Of a stretch of 64,000 nt of DNA, positions 44,855 through 53,844 are shown piece after piece (position 1 is the first letter of the stretch; every line of letters begins with the position of its first letter). Under the pieces are notes generated by a model. The model had not been told where the DNA came from. It worked only from the letters and a program-made list of their open reading frames with translations, and did no database searches. Origin of the DNA: Thalassovita sp. (GTDB lineage Bacteria; Pseudomonadota; Alphaproteobacteria; Rhodobacterales; Rhodobacteraceae); the NCBI GenBank assembly GCA_029212905.1, contig JARGPB010000008.1, positions 1 to 64,000 on the forward strand. The letters run 5' to 3'. A program made the position numbers and the translations under genes.

Positions 44855-46386
44855 AGCTCTGGCTCCTCTTGTTGCAGCACCAGGGGCGCGGCGGGGGCGG
44901 CGCGCAAATCATCCACCCGCAGCCCCCCCGAGGGTTTCGACAATCGGTTCCGCACCACCCAGAACAGGCGCTTTTCCGCCCGTGTAATAGCCACATAGGC
45001 CAGCCGTTTCCACAGGGGTTGCCCAGCCTCGATCCGGCCCATCCGTGCAGCGGCATACAGATCCGGTGCAAAGACCTGCACATTTTCCCATTGGCTCCCT
45101 TGTGCCTTGTGGATAGTCACGGCCGCGCCATGCAGGAATGCGGCCCCCATACGGGCAGCGAAGGGGATAAAAGGCTCTTCCTCGTCCGGTTTCTCGATCT
45201 TGATGATCGAGGCCACGTTGACCTGTGGGTCCTCGGCCCCCATCACGTGCATCCGTGAAAATCCCGGTTTTCGCCCCGGCCCCAGATACACGACCTGAGC
45301 GCCCTTGATCAGGCCACGCGCCTCTAGGTCCACACGTTTCTTGCGGTGTTTCAACGGCAGTTCGATACCATCGCAAATCAGCGGCTCCCCCTCCAGCAAC
45401 GCATCCTCGGGCGCGCCGTACACCGACCGAAACGCGTTGATCAGCCGGATCCGCGTGGCGTTGCGCCAGACCAGAACCGGACTGCGCGCCATCAAGTCCA
45501 CCTCGACCCGCTGAGCCCAGACGACACGGTCATCCGTGCGGGCGGCGTCTTCGATCATACGTTCGAAATCTTCGAACCCCACGGATGGATCAGACAGCGC
45601 ATGAGCCAGATCCAGGATCGGGTTATCCGCATCCTGACGATGGATGCGATGCAGTTCCAGCTGCGCCTCTTTGGGCAGGGTTTCGAACACCATCTGCCCG
45701 GATTGCCCCACCGGCGCCAACTGCGCCGGGTCGCCGAACAGCACCAGAATTGGAAATATCTCTTGAAGGTCCTGAAACTGTTTTTCATCCAGCATCGAGG
45801 CTTCGTCGATGAACCCGATGTCCAGCGGGTCATCCCGCCGCTTCCAGCCCGTGATAAAGTCGCTGCCACGCAACCCCGCCGCGGCCAAGGCACCGGGGAT
45901 GGATTTATGTAGCTGATAAAACGCGTGCGCGCGGGCCAGCGCCTCGTCCGTCAGCCCTTCGATCTCGGGGCGTTCACCGTTCCCAGCCAGCCATTCGGCG
46001 ATACGCTCGTATTCCGGGTCATAAACGGGGGTGTACAGAATCCGGTGGATGGTTGTCGCGGGAACGTTGCGGTTGCGCAAAACACTGGCCGCCTTGTTCG
46101 TCGGGGCCAGAATGGCAAGGGTTCGGCGCTCTTTGCGGCGTTTGCCTTCATAGTCACCCGAGACGACATCCACGCCAGCGCCTTCCAGCGCTTTGTACAG
46201 CTCGGACAGCAGCAGGGTCTTACCCGACCCAGCCTTGCCCAAAACGGCCACAACACGTGTCTTGCCCGCTGTAGCGGGGGTCAAGAGGCCCTCTTCGATA
46301 TCAACGCCAAAGCCACGCAACGCCTCGGCGATACGGTCATAGGCATCAGCCTGATCATGGGAAAACGTCAGCGCAGGTACGGTCAT
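44851..46386 (-). CDS. ATP-dependent RecD-like DNA helicase
   Basis: A 511-residue superfamily 1 helicase. Walker A is GKAGSGKT (residues 50-57), motif Ia APTNKAASVLR, motif II FIDEASML, motif III VLFGDPAQLAPVG, and the C-terminal UvrD_C_2 block (GAAVTIHKAQGSQWENV ... VAITRAEKRLFWVV) ends it. It resembles RecD2-like proteins without the long N-terminal part, and is annotated in this group as a RecD-like helicase. No RecB/RecC partner is near. The native target is unknown. Confidence 0.88.
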   Translation of the reverse strand: MTVPALTFSHDQADAYDRIAEALRGFGVDIEEGLLTPATAGKTRVVAVLGKAGSGKTLLLSELYKALEGAGVDVVSGDYEGKRRKERRTLAILAPTNKAASVLRNRNVPATTIHRILYTPVYDPEYERIAEWLAGNGERPEIEGLTDEALARAHAFYQLHKSIPGALAAAGLRGSDFITGWKRRDDPLDIGFIDEASMLDEKQFQDLQEIFPILVLFGDPAQLAPVGQSGQMVFETLPKEAQLELHRIHRQDADNPILDLAHALSDPSVGFEDFERMIEDAARTDDRVVWAQRVEVDLMARSPVLVWRNATRIRLINAFRSVYGAPEDALLEGEPLICDGIELPLKHRKKRVDLEARGLIKGAQVVYLGPGRKPGFSRMHVMGAEDPQVNVASIIKIEKPDEEEPFIPFAARMGAAFLHGAAVTIHKAQGSQWENVQVFAPDLYAAARMGRIEAGQPLWKRLAYVAITRAEKRLFWVVRNRLSKPSGGLRVDDLRAAPAAPLVLQQEEPEL

Positions 46387-46452
46387 GCGCGCGACCCTAC
46401 AGCCTGTCCGTGCCGGGGACCAGCACCCAAATCCTGGCCGCTACACAAGAAA

Positions 46453-46482
46453 AAAACCGCCGGAGAAAGCTCCGGCGGTTTT
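46453..46482 (-). terminator. Rho-independent terminator downstream of ccr
   Basis: CCGCCGGAG (46457-46465) pairs perfectly with CTCCGGCGG (46470-46478) across a 4-nt loop, extended by A/T pairs. On the minus strand a run of seven T follows, so it terminates ccr; the TTTT on the plus side makes it weakly bidirectional. Confidence 0.9.
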
Positions 46483-46506
46483 GTATATTGTCGCTGGGGC
46501 GTCGAC

Positions 46507-47796
46507 TTAGGCTTTGCCAGCTTCCAGCACGTCTTCGACGGTGCGCAGGCCTGTGGTCGGGGCCTGGACCAGCACGGCCATGTTGCCGGGCTTGTGTTCG
46601 TTACGCATCATCATCATGTGGGCATCCGGGATCTGGTTCCAGGTGAACACTTCGGACATGCAGGGGTCCAGACGGCGCTCGATCATCAGACGGTTGGCCG
46701 AAGCAGCCTGTTTCAGGTTCGCAAAGTGCGAGCCTTGCAGGCGCTTCTGGTGCATCCACATGTAGCGCACATCAAAGGTACAGTTGAAGCCCGAGGTGCC
46801 CGCGCAGATCACAACGATCCCGCCTTTTTTCACAACCAGGGTCGAGACAGGGAAAGTCGCCTCGCCGGGGTGTTCGAACACCATGTCAACGCTAACGCCC
46901 TTGCCGGTGATGTCCCAGATCGCCTTGCCGAATTTGCGGGCTTCTTTCATCCATGCGTTATATTCGGGGGTGTTCACGGTGGGCAGCTGCCCCCAGCAAT
47001 CAAAGTCCTTGCGGTTGATCACGCCCTTGGCGCCCTGATCCATCACGAACTGACGCTTGCTTTCGTCCGAAATCACACCAATCGCGTTTGCACCAGCGGT
47101 GTTGGCCAGCTGGATCGCGTACGATCCCAGACCGCCCGACGCGCCCCAAACCAGAACGTTCTGGCCCGGCTTCAGCTCGTGGGGGTGGTGGCCAAACAGC
47201 ATGCGATATGCGGTGGCAAGGGTCAGCGTGTAGCAGGCGGCCTCTTCCCAGGTCAGGTGCTTGGGACGCGGCATCAGCTGCTGTGCCTGCACACGAGTAA
47301 ACTGCGAGAACGAACCGTCACCAGTTTCGTAGCCCCAGATACGCTGAGTGGGCGAGAACATCGGGTCGCCGCCGTTACATTCTTCGTCGTCGCCGTCATC
47401 CTGGTTACAATGGATGACCACCTCGTCGCCGACTTTCCAGGTTTTCACCTTGTCGCCAACGGCCCAAACGATGCCCGAGGCATCCGAACCAGCGATGTGG
47501 TAGTCTTGCTTGTGCACGTCGAAGGGACTGATCGGAACGCCCAGGCCAGCCCAAACACCATTATAGTTCACGCCGGCGGCCATCACCAGAACCAGCACTT
47601 CGTGGCTGTCGATCTGCCAGGTGTCTACAACTTCCTGCTGGAACGACTTGTCAGGCTCGCCGTGACGCTCGCGGCGGATCGCCCACGAGTACATCTTCTT
47701 GGGGACATAGCCCAAAGGCGGCATTTCGCCGATTTCATACAGATCTTTTTCAGGTGCATCGTACGGGGCGATACCCGTTTCGGTGTCCAGAGCCAT
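46507..47796 (-). CDS. ccr: Crotonyl-CoA carboxylase/reductase
   Basis: A 429-residue medium-chain reductase that reductively carboxylates crotonyl-CoA with NADPH and CO2 to (2S)-ethylmalonyl-CoA, the key step of the ethylmalonyl-CoA pathway. Start ATG 47794-47796 has GGAGG five bases away. It has the Ccr N-terminus (DLYEIGEMPPLGYVPKKMYSWAI split by PP), the insertion CNQDDGDDEECNGGDPMFSP, the nucleotide loop VWGASGGLGSYA and FEHPGEATFP. Neighbouring ecm confirms the pathway. It ends at a strong terminator, so is monocistronic. Confidence 0.97.
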   Translation of the reverse strand: MALDTETGIAPYDAPEKDLYEIGEMPPLGYVPKKMYSWAIRRERHGEPDKSFQQEVVDTWQIDSHEVLVLVMAAGVNYNGVWAGLGVPISPFDVHKQDYHIAGSDASGIVWAVGDKVKTWKVGDEVVIHCNQDDGDDEECNGGDPMFSPTQRIWGYETGDGSFSQFTRVQAQQLMPRPKHLTWEEAACYTLTLATAYRMLFGHHPHELKPGQNVLVWGASGGLGSYAIQLANTAGANAIGVISDESKRQFVMDQGAKGVINRKDFDCWGQLPTVNTPEYNAWMKEARKFGKAIWDITGKGVSVDMVFEHPGEATFPVSTLVVKKGGIVVICAGTSGFNCTFDVRYMWMHQKRLQGSHFANLKQAASANRLMIERRLDPCMSEVFTWNQIPDAHMMMMRNEHKPGNMAVLVQAPTTGLRTVEDVLEAGKA

Positions 47797-47938
47797 GTCA
47801 GCCTCCATCTAGCGTCTCTTGCCGCGATGCAGAATCGCAGCGTCATAAAGATGAGATAATTGCGGCCACGCAACAATGCAATCACATTTAAGGTCTTTTT
47901 GTAATTTTATGACCTCGCAATCGCAGAAAAATCTGGTG
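47797..47938 (-). promoter_or_regulatory. ccr upstream regulatory region
   Basis: A 142-nt AT-rich gap before ccr. It contains AGGTC-N15-GACCT (47891-47915) and, overlapping the 3' end of the neighbouring gene, TTTGC-N7-GCAAA (47942-47958). The latter resembles the TTTGC/GCAAA half-sites of short-chain acyl-CoA responsive ScfR/RamB-type regulators. That link is inferred from similarity only. Confidence 0.4.
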
Positions 47939-49294
47939 CTATTTGCTGCAATTGCAAAAAAGATGTTTGATAGAAGCAGCATAAAAGGCCAGCACGGCCT
48001 CTTGTCCTTTCGTCACCGAAATCACACCGTGATCTTCCTGCACCAGTCCACGTTGCCCCAAAGCACGCAGGGCTACATCTAAAGTATAGCCCCGATTTCC
48101 GCGCGGTAGATACAGTGACGCCTCGTCGAGCTCTGCGATCAGGTCCTTCATACGCATTTCAAGCGCCAGCCGTTCCTCACGACCGCCAGCCTGTAACAAT
48201 GCCGTCGCCACAAGAGGAACGGGCAAAACCGGCACCTCGGACGCAATGCGACGCATCAGTTCATCTGCCAAGGCCGGAAGGTCGCCGTCGAAAGACTCGA
48301 GTGACAGGGGGGCGCCAAAGCTGACCCCGGCATAACCAAAACGACGGTAGCGCCCCGTCAAACGCAACCACAGCCTCTTGAGCACAAACCGGACAACCAC
48401 AGCGACCCGAGCGCGAAACCGGCGCGCGCCCTCTGACTCTGCGCGGATCAGGATGCGATCTTCGAGCACACGATCATAATTCAGGGCAACCGGAACAAAG
48501 ACAACGTTGCGCTCGGGGGTGTCGCCACGATCCAACAAGTATTTCAGAATACCCAGCTTTGGCTCCGATGGCTGTCCGGTCAGGCTGAGACCCCCTTCGG
48601 GGAATACGGCCTGCGTCACGCCTGCATCCGTCGCCATCCGGATATAGCGCGCCAAAATGGCCCGATAGAGATCATTCGCGGATTTGCGGCGAATGAAGTA
48701 GGCCCCCATCGCCCGTATCAAACGGCTAAGCGGCCAGATCCGCGCCCACTCGCCGACCGCATAGCTGATCGCGCCCTGACGCGCCGCCAGATAAGTGACC
48801 AGCACATAATCCATGTTCGACCGATGGTTCATGACAAAGACCACCGTCGCATCTGGGTCGATCTGCTCCAGCGCCCCGTCTGCGTGATGGACCACGCGTA
48901 CATGATACAGGGTCTGACTTAACCAGCGCGCCACACGGCTGCCGAACCGGAAATATGTCCAGGCGCTGAACGAAGGCACAATCTCGCCCGCGTATCTTTG
49001 GGCGGTTTCAAAGGCGACGTTTTCCGGGATACCATGCTCTTTCGCATGGGCAGCGATCGCGCGGCCCACATCTGGGTCATAGATCAGCCGTTGGATCATG
49101 TCATACCGGCGCGCCAGCTTGAATGGCTCGATCGGTCGGGCGAGACGCGTATTCAGCCGCCCCACCAACCGCATCATCCGCTTCCGAAAGAACCAGCGCA
49201 CCGAAGGAAACAGGAAATGCGACGCAAAGGTGACCGCTGCAAAAGCGACCAACAAAACCAGCGCCCAAACAGGCATTTCCACAGTGGTTGTCAT
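47939..49294 (-). CDS. Glycerol-3-phosphate/1-acylglycerol-3-phosphate O-acyltransferase (PlsB-like)
   Basis: A 451-residue membrane-associated acyltransferase. I choose ATG 49292-49294 (MTTTVEMPVWALVLLVAF), since longer frames run into ecm. A membrane segment is followed by a PlsB/PlsC-type domain at about residues 130-330 with block I NHRSNMDY (the HX4D pattern) and FPEGGLS. It would acylate a glycerol-phosphate intermediate in phospholipid synthesis. In R. sphaeroides a similar gene sits between ccr and ecm, so the position is conserved though unrelated to the pathway by obvious logic. Confidence 0.83.
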   Translation of the reverse strand: MTTTVEMPVWALVLLVAFAAVTFASHFLFPSVRWFFRKRMMRLVGRLNTRLARPIEPFKLARRYDMIQRLIYDPDVGRAIAAHAKEHGIPENVAFETAQRYAGEIVPSFSAWTYFRFGSRVARWLSQTLYHVRVVHHADGALEQIDPDATVVFVMNHRSNMDYVLVTYLAARQGAISYAVGEWARIWPLSRLIRAMGAYFIRRKSANDLYRAILARYIRMATDAGVTQAVFPEGGLSLTGQPSEPKLGILKYLLDRGDTPERNVVFVPVALNYDRVLEDRILIRAESEGARRFRARVAVVVRFVLKRLWLRLTGRYRRFGYAGVSFGAPLSLESFDGDLPALADELMRRIASEVPVLPVPLVATALLQAGGREERLALEMRMKDLIAELDEASLYLPRGNRGYTLDVALRALGQRGLVQEDHGVISVTKGQEAVLAFYAASIKHLFCNCSK

Positions 49295-49369
49295 GCGGGC
49301 ATCCTGCCTGTGTTTCGTCCACAGGTAAATCGGCAGTGCAACGTTCCGAAAATGCCGCAACGCGGCGAA

Positions 49370-49399
49370 TTGACAGAGGCATAAAATTCCAAGTATCAA
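49370..49399 (+). promoter_or_regulatory. Putative promoter of ecm
   Basis: TTGACA (49370-49375) and TATCAA (49394-49399) are 18 nt apart, 46 nt before the ecm start. The -35 is a perfect consensus. Two direct GCAACG repeats, at 49338-49343 and 49357-49362, lie just upstream and could bind a regulator. Confidence 0.5.
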
Positions 49400-49444
49400 C
49401 ACCCGAACGCAAGATTGTTGCCAAACCTGATTCACGAGGTCGCC

Positions 49445-51412
49445 ATGACAGAGACTCAAAAAGATCGCCCCTGGTTGTTCCGCACCTATGCGGGTCACTC
49501 GACTGCACAGGCCTCGAATGCGCTGTACCGCAGCAACCTTTCCAAGGGACAGACTGGCCTGTCGGTTGCCTTCGACCTGCCGACACAAACTGGATATGAC
49601 AGCGACCACGTCCTGGCCCGCGGCGAAGTCGGCAAAGTCGGCGTCCCCGTCTGCCACCTGGGAGACATGCGCTCTTTGTTCGACAACATTCCGCTCGAAC
49701 AGATGAACACCTCGATGACGATCAACGCGACCGCACCTTGGCTGCTGTCGCTGTATATTGCCGTGGCCGAGGAACAAGGCGCCGACGTGAGCAAGCTGCA
49801 AGGCACCGTGCAGAACGACCTGATCAAGGAATACCTATCGCGCGGCACATACATCTGCCCGCCGAAACCGTCGCTGAAAATGATCGCCGACGTGGCCGAG
49901 TATTGCTATACTAGCGTCCCCAAATGGAACCCGATGAACGTGTGTTCATATCACCTGCAAGAGGCCGGCGCGACACCCGAGCAAGAGCTGGCCTTTGCAC
50001 TGGCCACGGGCATTGCCGTTCTGGACGCGCTAAAGCCGCGCGTTCCGGCCGAAGATTTTCCGGCGCTTTGCGGGCGCATTTCGTTCTTTGTGAACGCCGG
50101 CATCCGTTTCGTCACCGAGATGTGTAAAATGCGTGCCTTTGTGGACCTGTGGGATGAAATCCTGGAAACTCGTTACGGCGTGGAAAACCCAAAATTCCGC
50201 CGCTTCCGTTATGGGGTTCAGGTGAACTCGCTTGGCCTGACCGAGCAGCAGCCGGAAAACAACGTCTACCGTATTCTGATTGAGATGCTGGCCGTGACCC
50301 TGTCGAAAAATGCCCGCGCCCGCGCTGTGCAGCTGCCCGCATGGAACGAAGCTCTTGGCCTGCCGCGCCCCTGGGATCAGCAATGGTCTCTGCGGATGCA
50401 GCAGATCATGGCCTATGAAACCGACCTTCTGGAATATGACGATCTGTTCGACGGCAACCCTGCCGTGGATCGCAAGGTCGAAGCCCTGAAAGAAGGCGCG
50501 CGCCACGAGCTGGCCAATCTGGATTCGATGGGCGGGGCAGTGGCCTCGATTGAATACATGAAATCGCGCTTGGTCGATTCTAACGCTGAACGCCTGAACA
50601 AAATCGAAAGAAACGAAACCGTCGTCGTCGGTGTGAACAAGTGGATCGAGGGCGAAGACTCGCCACTGACCGCCGGAGACGGTGGCATCATGGTCGTAGA
50701 CCCCGCAGTCGAGGCTGAACAGATCGACCGCCTGAACGCCTGGCGCGCCGAGCGCGACCAGGCCGCGGTTGACGCCGCGCTGACCGCCTTGCGCGAAGCC
50801 TCGCAAAAGGGCGAAAACGTCATGCCAGCGTCGATCCAATGCGCCAAGGTCGGCGTCACCACAGGCGAATGGGCCGCTCAGATGCGCACCGTGCACGGCG
50901 AGTATCGCGGCCCGACCGGGGTGTCTAAATCCGTATCGAACAAAACCGAGGGGTTGGATGATATCCGCGCGGCTGTGGATGCCGTGTCGGACAGCTTGGG
51001 CCGTCGCCTGAAATTCCTGGTCGGGAAACCCGGCCTGGACGGCCATTCCAATGGCGCAGAACAGATCGCCTTTCGCGCGCGCGACTGTGGCATGGACATC
51101 TCCTATGAAGGCATCCGCCTGACACCCGAAGAAATCGTCACAGCCGCCATCGAAGAAGACGCCCATGTGGTTGGCCTATCGATCCTTTCGGGCTCTCACA
51201 TGCCCCTGCTAGAAGAGCTGATGGAACGCATGCGGGCTGCAAACCTGCTCCATGTTCCTGTTGTCGTCGGTGGCATCATCCCGGATGATGACGCCAAGCG
51301 GTTGCTGGAAATGGGCGTAGCCAAAGTCTATACGCCCAAGGATTTCGAGCTGAACACGATCATGACGGACATCGTTACCTTGGTTGACCCTCAGAAAGTT
51401 GCCGCAGAGTAA
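49445..51412 (+). CDS. ecm: (2R)-ethylmalonyl-CoA mutase
   Basis: A 655-residue B12-dependent mutase converting (2R)-ethylmalonyl-CoA to (2S)-methylsuccinyl-CoA. Start ATG 49445 (MTETQKDRPWLFRTYAGHST) is the known family N-terminus. The substrate TIM-barrel domain fills residues 1-510 and the C-terminal cobalamin domain has D532-x-H534-xx-G (LDGHSNGAEQ) with VVGLSILSGSHM. It resembles methylmalonyl-CoA mutase; length and linkage to ccr favour Ecm. A terminator follows. It is divergent from the acyltransferase. Confidence 0.96.
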   Translation: MTETQKDRPWLFRTYAGHSTAQASNALYRSNLSKGQTGLSVAFDLPTQTGYDSDHVLARGEVGKVGVPVCHLGDMRSLFDNIPLEQMNTSMTINATAPWLLSLYIAVAEEQGADVSKLQGTVQNDLIKEYLSRGTYICPPKPSLKMIADVAEYCYTSVPKWNPMNVCSYHLQEAGATPEQELAFALATGIAVLDALKPRVPAEDFPALCGRISFFVNAGIRFVTEMCKMRAFVDLWDEILETRYGVENPKFRRFRYGVQVNSLGLTEQQPENNVYRILIEMLAVTLSKNARARAVQLPAWNEALGLPRPWDQQWSLRMQQIMAYETDLLEYDDLFDGNPAVDRKVEALKEGARHELANLDSMGGAVASIEYMKSRLVDSNAERLNKIERNETVVVGVNKWIEGEDSPLTAGDGGIMVVDPAVEAEQIDRLNAWRAERDQAAVDAALTALREASQKGENVMPASIQCAKVGVTTGEWAAQMRTVHGEYRGPTGVSKSVSNKTEGLDDIRAAVDAVSDSLGRRLKFLVGKPGLDGHSNGAEQIAFRARDCGMDISYEGIRLTPEEIVTAAIEEDAHVVGLSILSGSHMPLLEELMERMRAANLLHVPVVVGGIIPDDDAKRLLEMGVAKVYTPKDFELNTIMTDIVTLVDPQKVAAE

Positions 51413-51435
51413 CCTGCCTCACAGCTCAAGATATG

Positions 51436-51467
51436 AACCGCCCGTGGTTGCCATGCCGCGGGCGGTT
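51436..51467 (+). terminator. Rho-independent terminator downstream of ecm
   Basis: AACCGCCCG (51436-51444) pairs with CGGGCGGTT (51459-51467), followed by TT G. It begins 23 nt after the ecm stop and should end that transcript; the U-tract (TTTT, 51466-51469) is short. Confidence 0.8.
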
Positions 51468-51505
51468 TTGCATTCTGACAACAAATAGCTCAAAGGACCT
51501 CCTGC

Positions 51506-51946
51506 ATGACGCTCGATATTCGTCCGTTACTCGCCGCCGACCAAGACGACTGGCGCCGCCTGTGGACTGCGTACCTCGAATTCTATGAAAGCTCGGTTGC
51601 CGAAGAAGTCTATGTCACCACATTTGATCGGCTTATATCAGAAGACCATCCAGATCAGTTCGCGTTTCTGGCCGTGCTGGACGGGCGGGCCGTGGGGCTG
51701 GTGCATGTCATTACCCACCCGCACAATTGGCGGGTCGAAGACGTTGTATATCTGCAAGATTTGTACGCTTCCCCAGAAGCCCGAGGCCAGGGCGTCGGAC
51801 GCGCGCTGATCGAGAAAGTGTATGAGGTAGCCGATCAGAATGGTACACCAGCCGTCTATTGGCTTACGCAAGAGTTTAACACGACTGCGCGCCAACTGTA
51901 TGATCGAATTGCCCAAGTGACGCCCTTTGTCAAATACCAGCGTTAG
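51506..51946 (+). CDS. GNAT-family N-acetyltransferase
   Basis: A 146-residue GNAT. The acetyl-CoA loop is ARGQGVGRALIEKVY (Q-x-x-G-x-G/A pattern), preceded by the DVVYLQDLYASPE strand and followed by the YWLTQEFNTTARQLYDRI region. It resembles the Hpa2-type histone/polyamine acetyltransferase annotation often given to bacterial members; the substrate is unknown. It starts at ATG 51506 behind AAAGGACC and precedes deoD by 49 nt on the same strand. Confidence 0.88.
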   Translation: MTLDIRPLLAADQDDWRRLWTAYLEFYESSVAEEVYVTTFDRLISEDHPDQFAFLAVLDGRAVGLVHVITHPHNWRVEDVVYLQDLYASPEARGQGVGRALIEKVYEVADQNGTPAVYWLTQEFNTTARQLYDRIAQVTPFVKYQR

Positions 51947-51995
51947 TGCAGGCTAGCAGCCAAAGTACGACCAAACCCTTATCAAGGACCGGAAA

Positions 51996-52700
51996 ATGAC
52001 CATTCACATCGGTGCCGCCCCCGAAGACATTGCTGAAACCGTCCTGCTACCAGGCGATCCTTACCGCGCCAAATGGGCGGCAGAGACATTTCTCGAGAGC
52101 CCTAAATTAGTGAATGAAGTCCGTGGGATGCTGGGTTTCACAGGCACGTGGAAGGGGCACAGAGTGACCATCCATGGTTCCGGCATGGGAATGCCATCCT
52201 TGTCGATTTATGCGAACGAGCTGATCCGTGACTATGGGGTCAAAACCCTGATCCGGATCGGGTCTTGCGGGGGGATGCAGGCCAAGATCAACGTGCGTGA
52301 TGTCATCCTCGCAATGAGCGCCTCTTCGATCTCGACCCCCTCACGCGGGATTTTCAAAGAGCTGAACTTCGCCCCCTGCGCGGATTGGTCATTGCTACGC
52401 GCCGCAGCCGACGCCGCAACGCGCAAAGGCGTTCCCACCCATGTCGGGGGGATTTATTCAGCCGACGTATTCTATGACGAACGGCCAGACCTGAACGAAC
52501 AAATGACGCGACACGGTATCCTGGGCGTCGAAATGGAGGCCGCAGAGTTGTACAATCTGGCCGCGCGCTACGGTGTCCGCGCGCTGGCCGTTTTGACAGT
52601 TTCGGACCACCTTTTGACCGGCGCAGCGCTACCAAGCGAGGACCGGGAACGCTCGTTTGGCGAGATGGTAGAAATCGCTCTCGAAGCGGCCTTTGCCTAA
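51996..52700 (+). CDS. deoD: Purine-nucleoside phosphorylase (DeoD type)
   Basis: A 234-residue phosphorylase cleaving purine (deoxy)nucleosides to base and ribose-1-phosphate. It has the DeoD layout: TIHIGAA near the start (equivalent to E. coli His4), LLPGDPYRAKWAAE, GMGMPSLSIYANEL, VEMEAAELYN, and the base-recognition aspartate in TVSDHLLTG. The length equals that of the E. coli hexameric enzyme. It is convergent with the DUF1989 gene, whose end is 8 nt away. A BMP nucleoside importer lies 10 kb away but is not linked. Confidence 0.95.
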   Translation: MTIHIGAAPEDIAETVLLPGDPYRAKWAAETFLESPKLVNEVRGMLGFTGTWKGHRVTIHGSGMGMPSLSIYANELIRDYGVKTLIRIGSCGGMQAKINVRDVILAMSASSISTPSRGIFKELNFAPCADWSLLRAAADAATRKGVPTHVGGIYSADVFYDERPDLNEQMTRHGILGVEMEAAELYNLAARYGVRALAVLTVSDHLLTGAALPSEDRERSFGEMVEIALEAAFA

Positions 52701-52707
52701 CGCCCAA

Positions 52708-53550
52708 TCACCGCCCGTGGCTGCGATCATACCCGTTCACAGGCGGTGAGGCCCAATCCTTCAGGCTGCCTTTTGCAGGTTCGAAAACCTCGATCAACAA
52801 GGGATAGCACTGCGTCACATCCGAGGAGTGCTCGGACGAACAGTCCCCGCCAGGGCAGGCCGACAGTGCGCCTAACAAATTGATTTCGGCGAAAAATTCA
52901 AGATAATCACCGGGGCGCACCGGGCTGGCCTTCATGAAATACTGCCCGGTATCGCGCGTGAATCCCGTGCACATGAAAACGTTCAGAACATCGTGAACAT
53001 GCTGCTCGGCCTCGGCCAGAGGCACCCCGATTGCATCTGCAAAAGCACGGGTGAGATTCGAATGGCAACAGTGATGATATTGCTGCCCCGACAACAGGTT
53101 ATGGGTATAGGGATCGCAGCGCGTGCCGATCACATCGTGGACCGATCCACCATATTGGTCGATACCATACCAGCCCAGAGTATCCTCAATAATCGTTGCC
53201 ATTGGACGCAGATAGGGATGCGATGACCACATGCGCTCTCCGGTTGTCAGATGGGTGCCGTGCAGCGCGCGGCTTTTACCGGAATAAAATCGCTCGGCCA
53301 GGTTGTCTGCGTTCCACAGGTTCAGGTCCCCGACTTGCGGTCCCTCAACTGACGAAATGCGGAAGAAATGGCCTGCAGGGACGCGAAACGCCGCCGCATC
53401 ACGCGGGGATACAATGGCTTCGTCCACTTTCTGGGCCGTGGTACGCGCCTGCCGGTACAGCGTAAGATCGGGTTTTGAGAGCCCCTCGTCCGGGTAGCAG
53501 ATAACTGGAGGAATAGCGCGAAGGGCTTCGGCATCATTGGGTTCAGTCAT
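52708..53550 (-). CDS. DUF1989 (urea carboxylase-associated) family protein
   Basis: A 280-residue protein of the DUF1989/UcaA-UcaB family (PF09347). The family strings GDLNLWNADNLAERFYSGKSRALHG, GYFMKASPVRPGDYLEFFAEI and CPGGDCS are visible, and several histidines and cysteines (YHHCCHSN) hint at a metal site. In other bacteria these genes accompany urea carboxylase or guanidine genes; none is present here, so the function is open. It ends 8 nt from deoD on the opposite strand. Confidence 0.85.
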   Translation of the reverse strand: MTEPNDAEALRAIPPVICYPDEGLSKPDLTLYRQARTTAQKVDEAIVSPRDAAAFRVPAGHFFRISSVEGPQVGDLNLWNADNLAERFYSGKSRALHGTHLTTGERMWSSHPYLRPMATIIEDTLGWYGIDQYGGSVHDVIGTRCDPYTHNLLSGQQYHHCCHSNLTRAFADAIGVPLAEAEQHVHDVLNVFMCTGFTRDTGQYFMKASPVRPGDYLEFFAEINLLGALSACPGGDCSSEHSSDVTQCYPLLIEVFEPAKGSLKDWASPPVNGYDRSHGR

Positions 53551-53559
53551 TGGAAATCC

Positions 53560-53772
53560 TCATAGCGAAGGAGGCGGTGTCTCGGTGTGGCACGTCTGGG
53601 ACGCATCCCCGTTTGTGGTAAAAGTCCGAGCACCACAGCTCACGCAGCGATATGCGGACTGCCCAGGCACATCAGCACGCCGATCGGCCCGCCATCGGCA
53701 GTTCCGTGTCCGGCGATTGCTGAACACCAGGACCAATACAAAAGCAATCAGAAAACCAAACGGGATAAGCAT
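53560..53772 (-). CDS. Small membrane protein with zinc-ribbon-like motif
   Basis: A 70-residue microprotein. An N-terminal membrane helix (PFGFLIAFVLVLVFSN) is followed by a basic stretch (RRTRNCRWRADRRAD) and a Cys-rich end (CVSCGARTF ... CHTETP). The layout fits a membrane-tethered zinc-ribbon protein found in many Rhodobacteraceae. I take ATG 53770-53772; a TTG 12 codons upstream could extend it. It lies 9 nt downstream of the DUF1989 gene's start, on the same strand; function is unknown. Confidence 0.6.
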   Translation of the reverse strand: MLIPFGFLIAFVLVLVFSNRRTRNCRWRADRRADVPGQSAYRCVSCGARTFTTNGDASQTCHTETPPPSL

Positions 53773-53844
53773 GACGCAAGCTGTGACGCGGGGCCGAAGC
53801 GATGTCAAACAAGAGCTGCACCAGAGGGGCTGTACCCGACGTCT

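Noticed and set aside
44851..46386. The RecD-like helicase as part of a defence or RecBCD system.
   Set aside because: Its only co-directional overlap is an SDR gene; no RecB, RecC, nuclease or other defence gene is adjacent.
49415..49801. An extended 620-residue acyltransferase reaching into the ecm gene.
   Set aside because: The extension covers the ecm coding region in the opposite strand and its sequence is not conserved-looking; the start at 49294 gives a normal membrane-anchored N-terminus.
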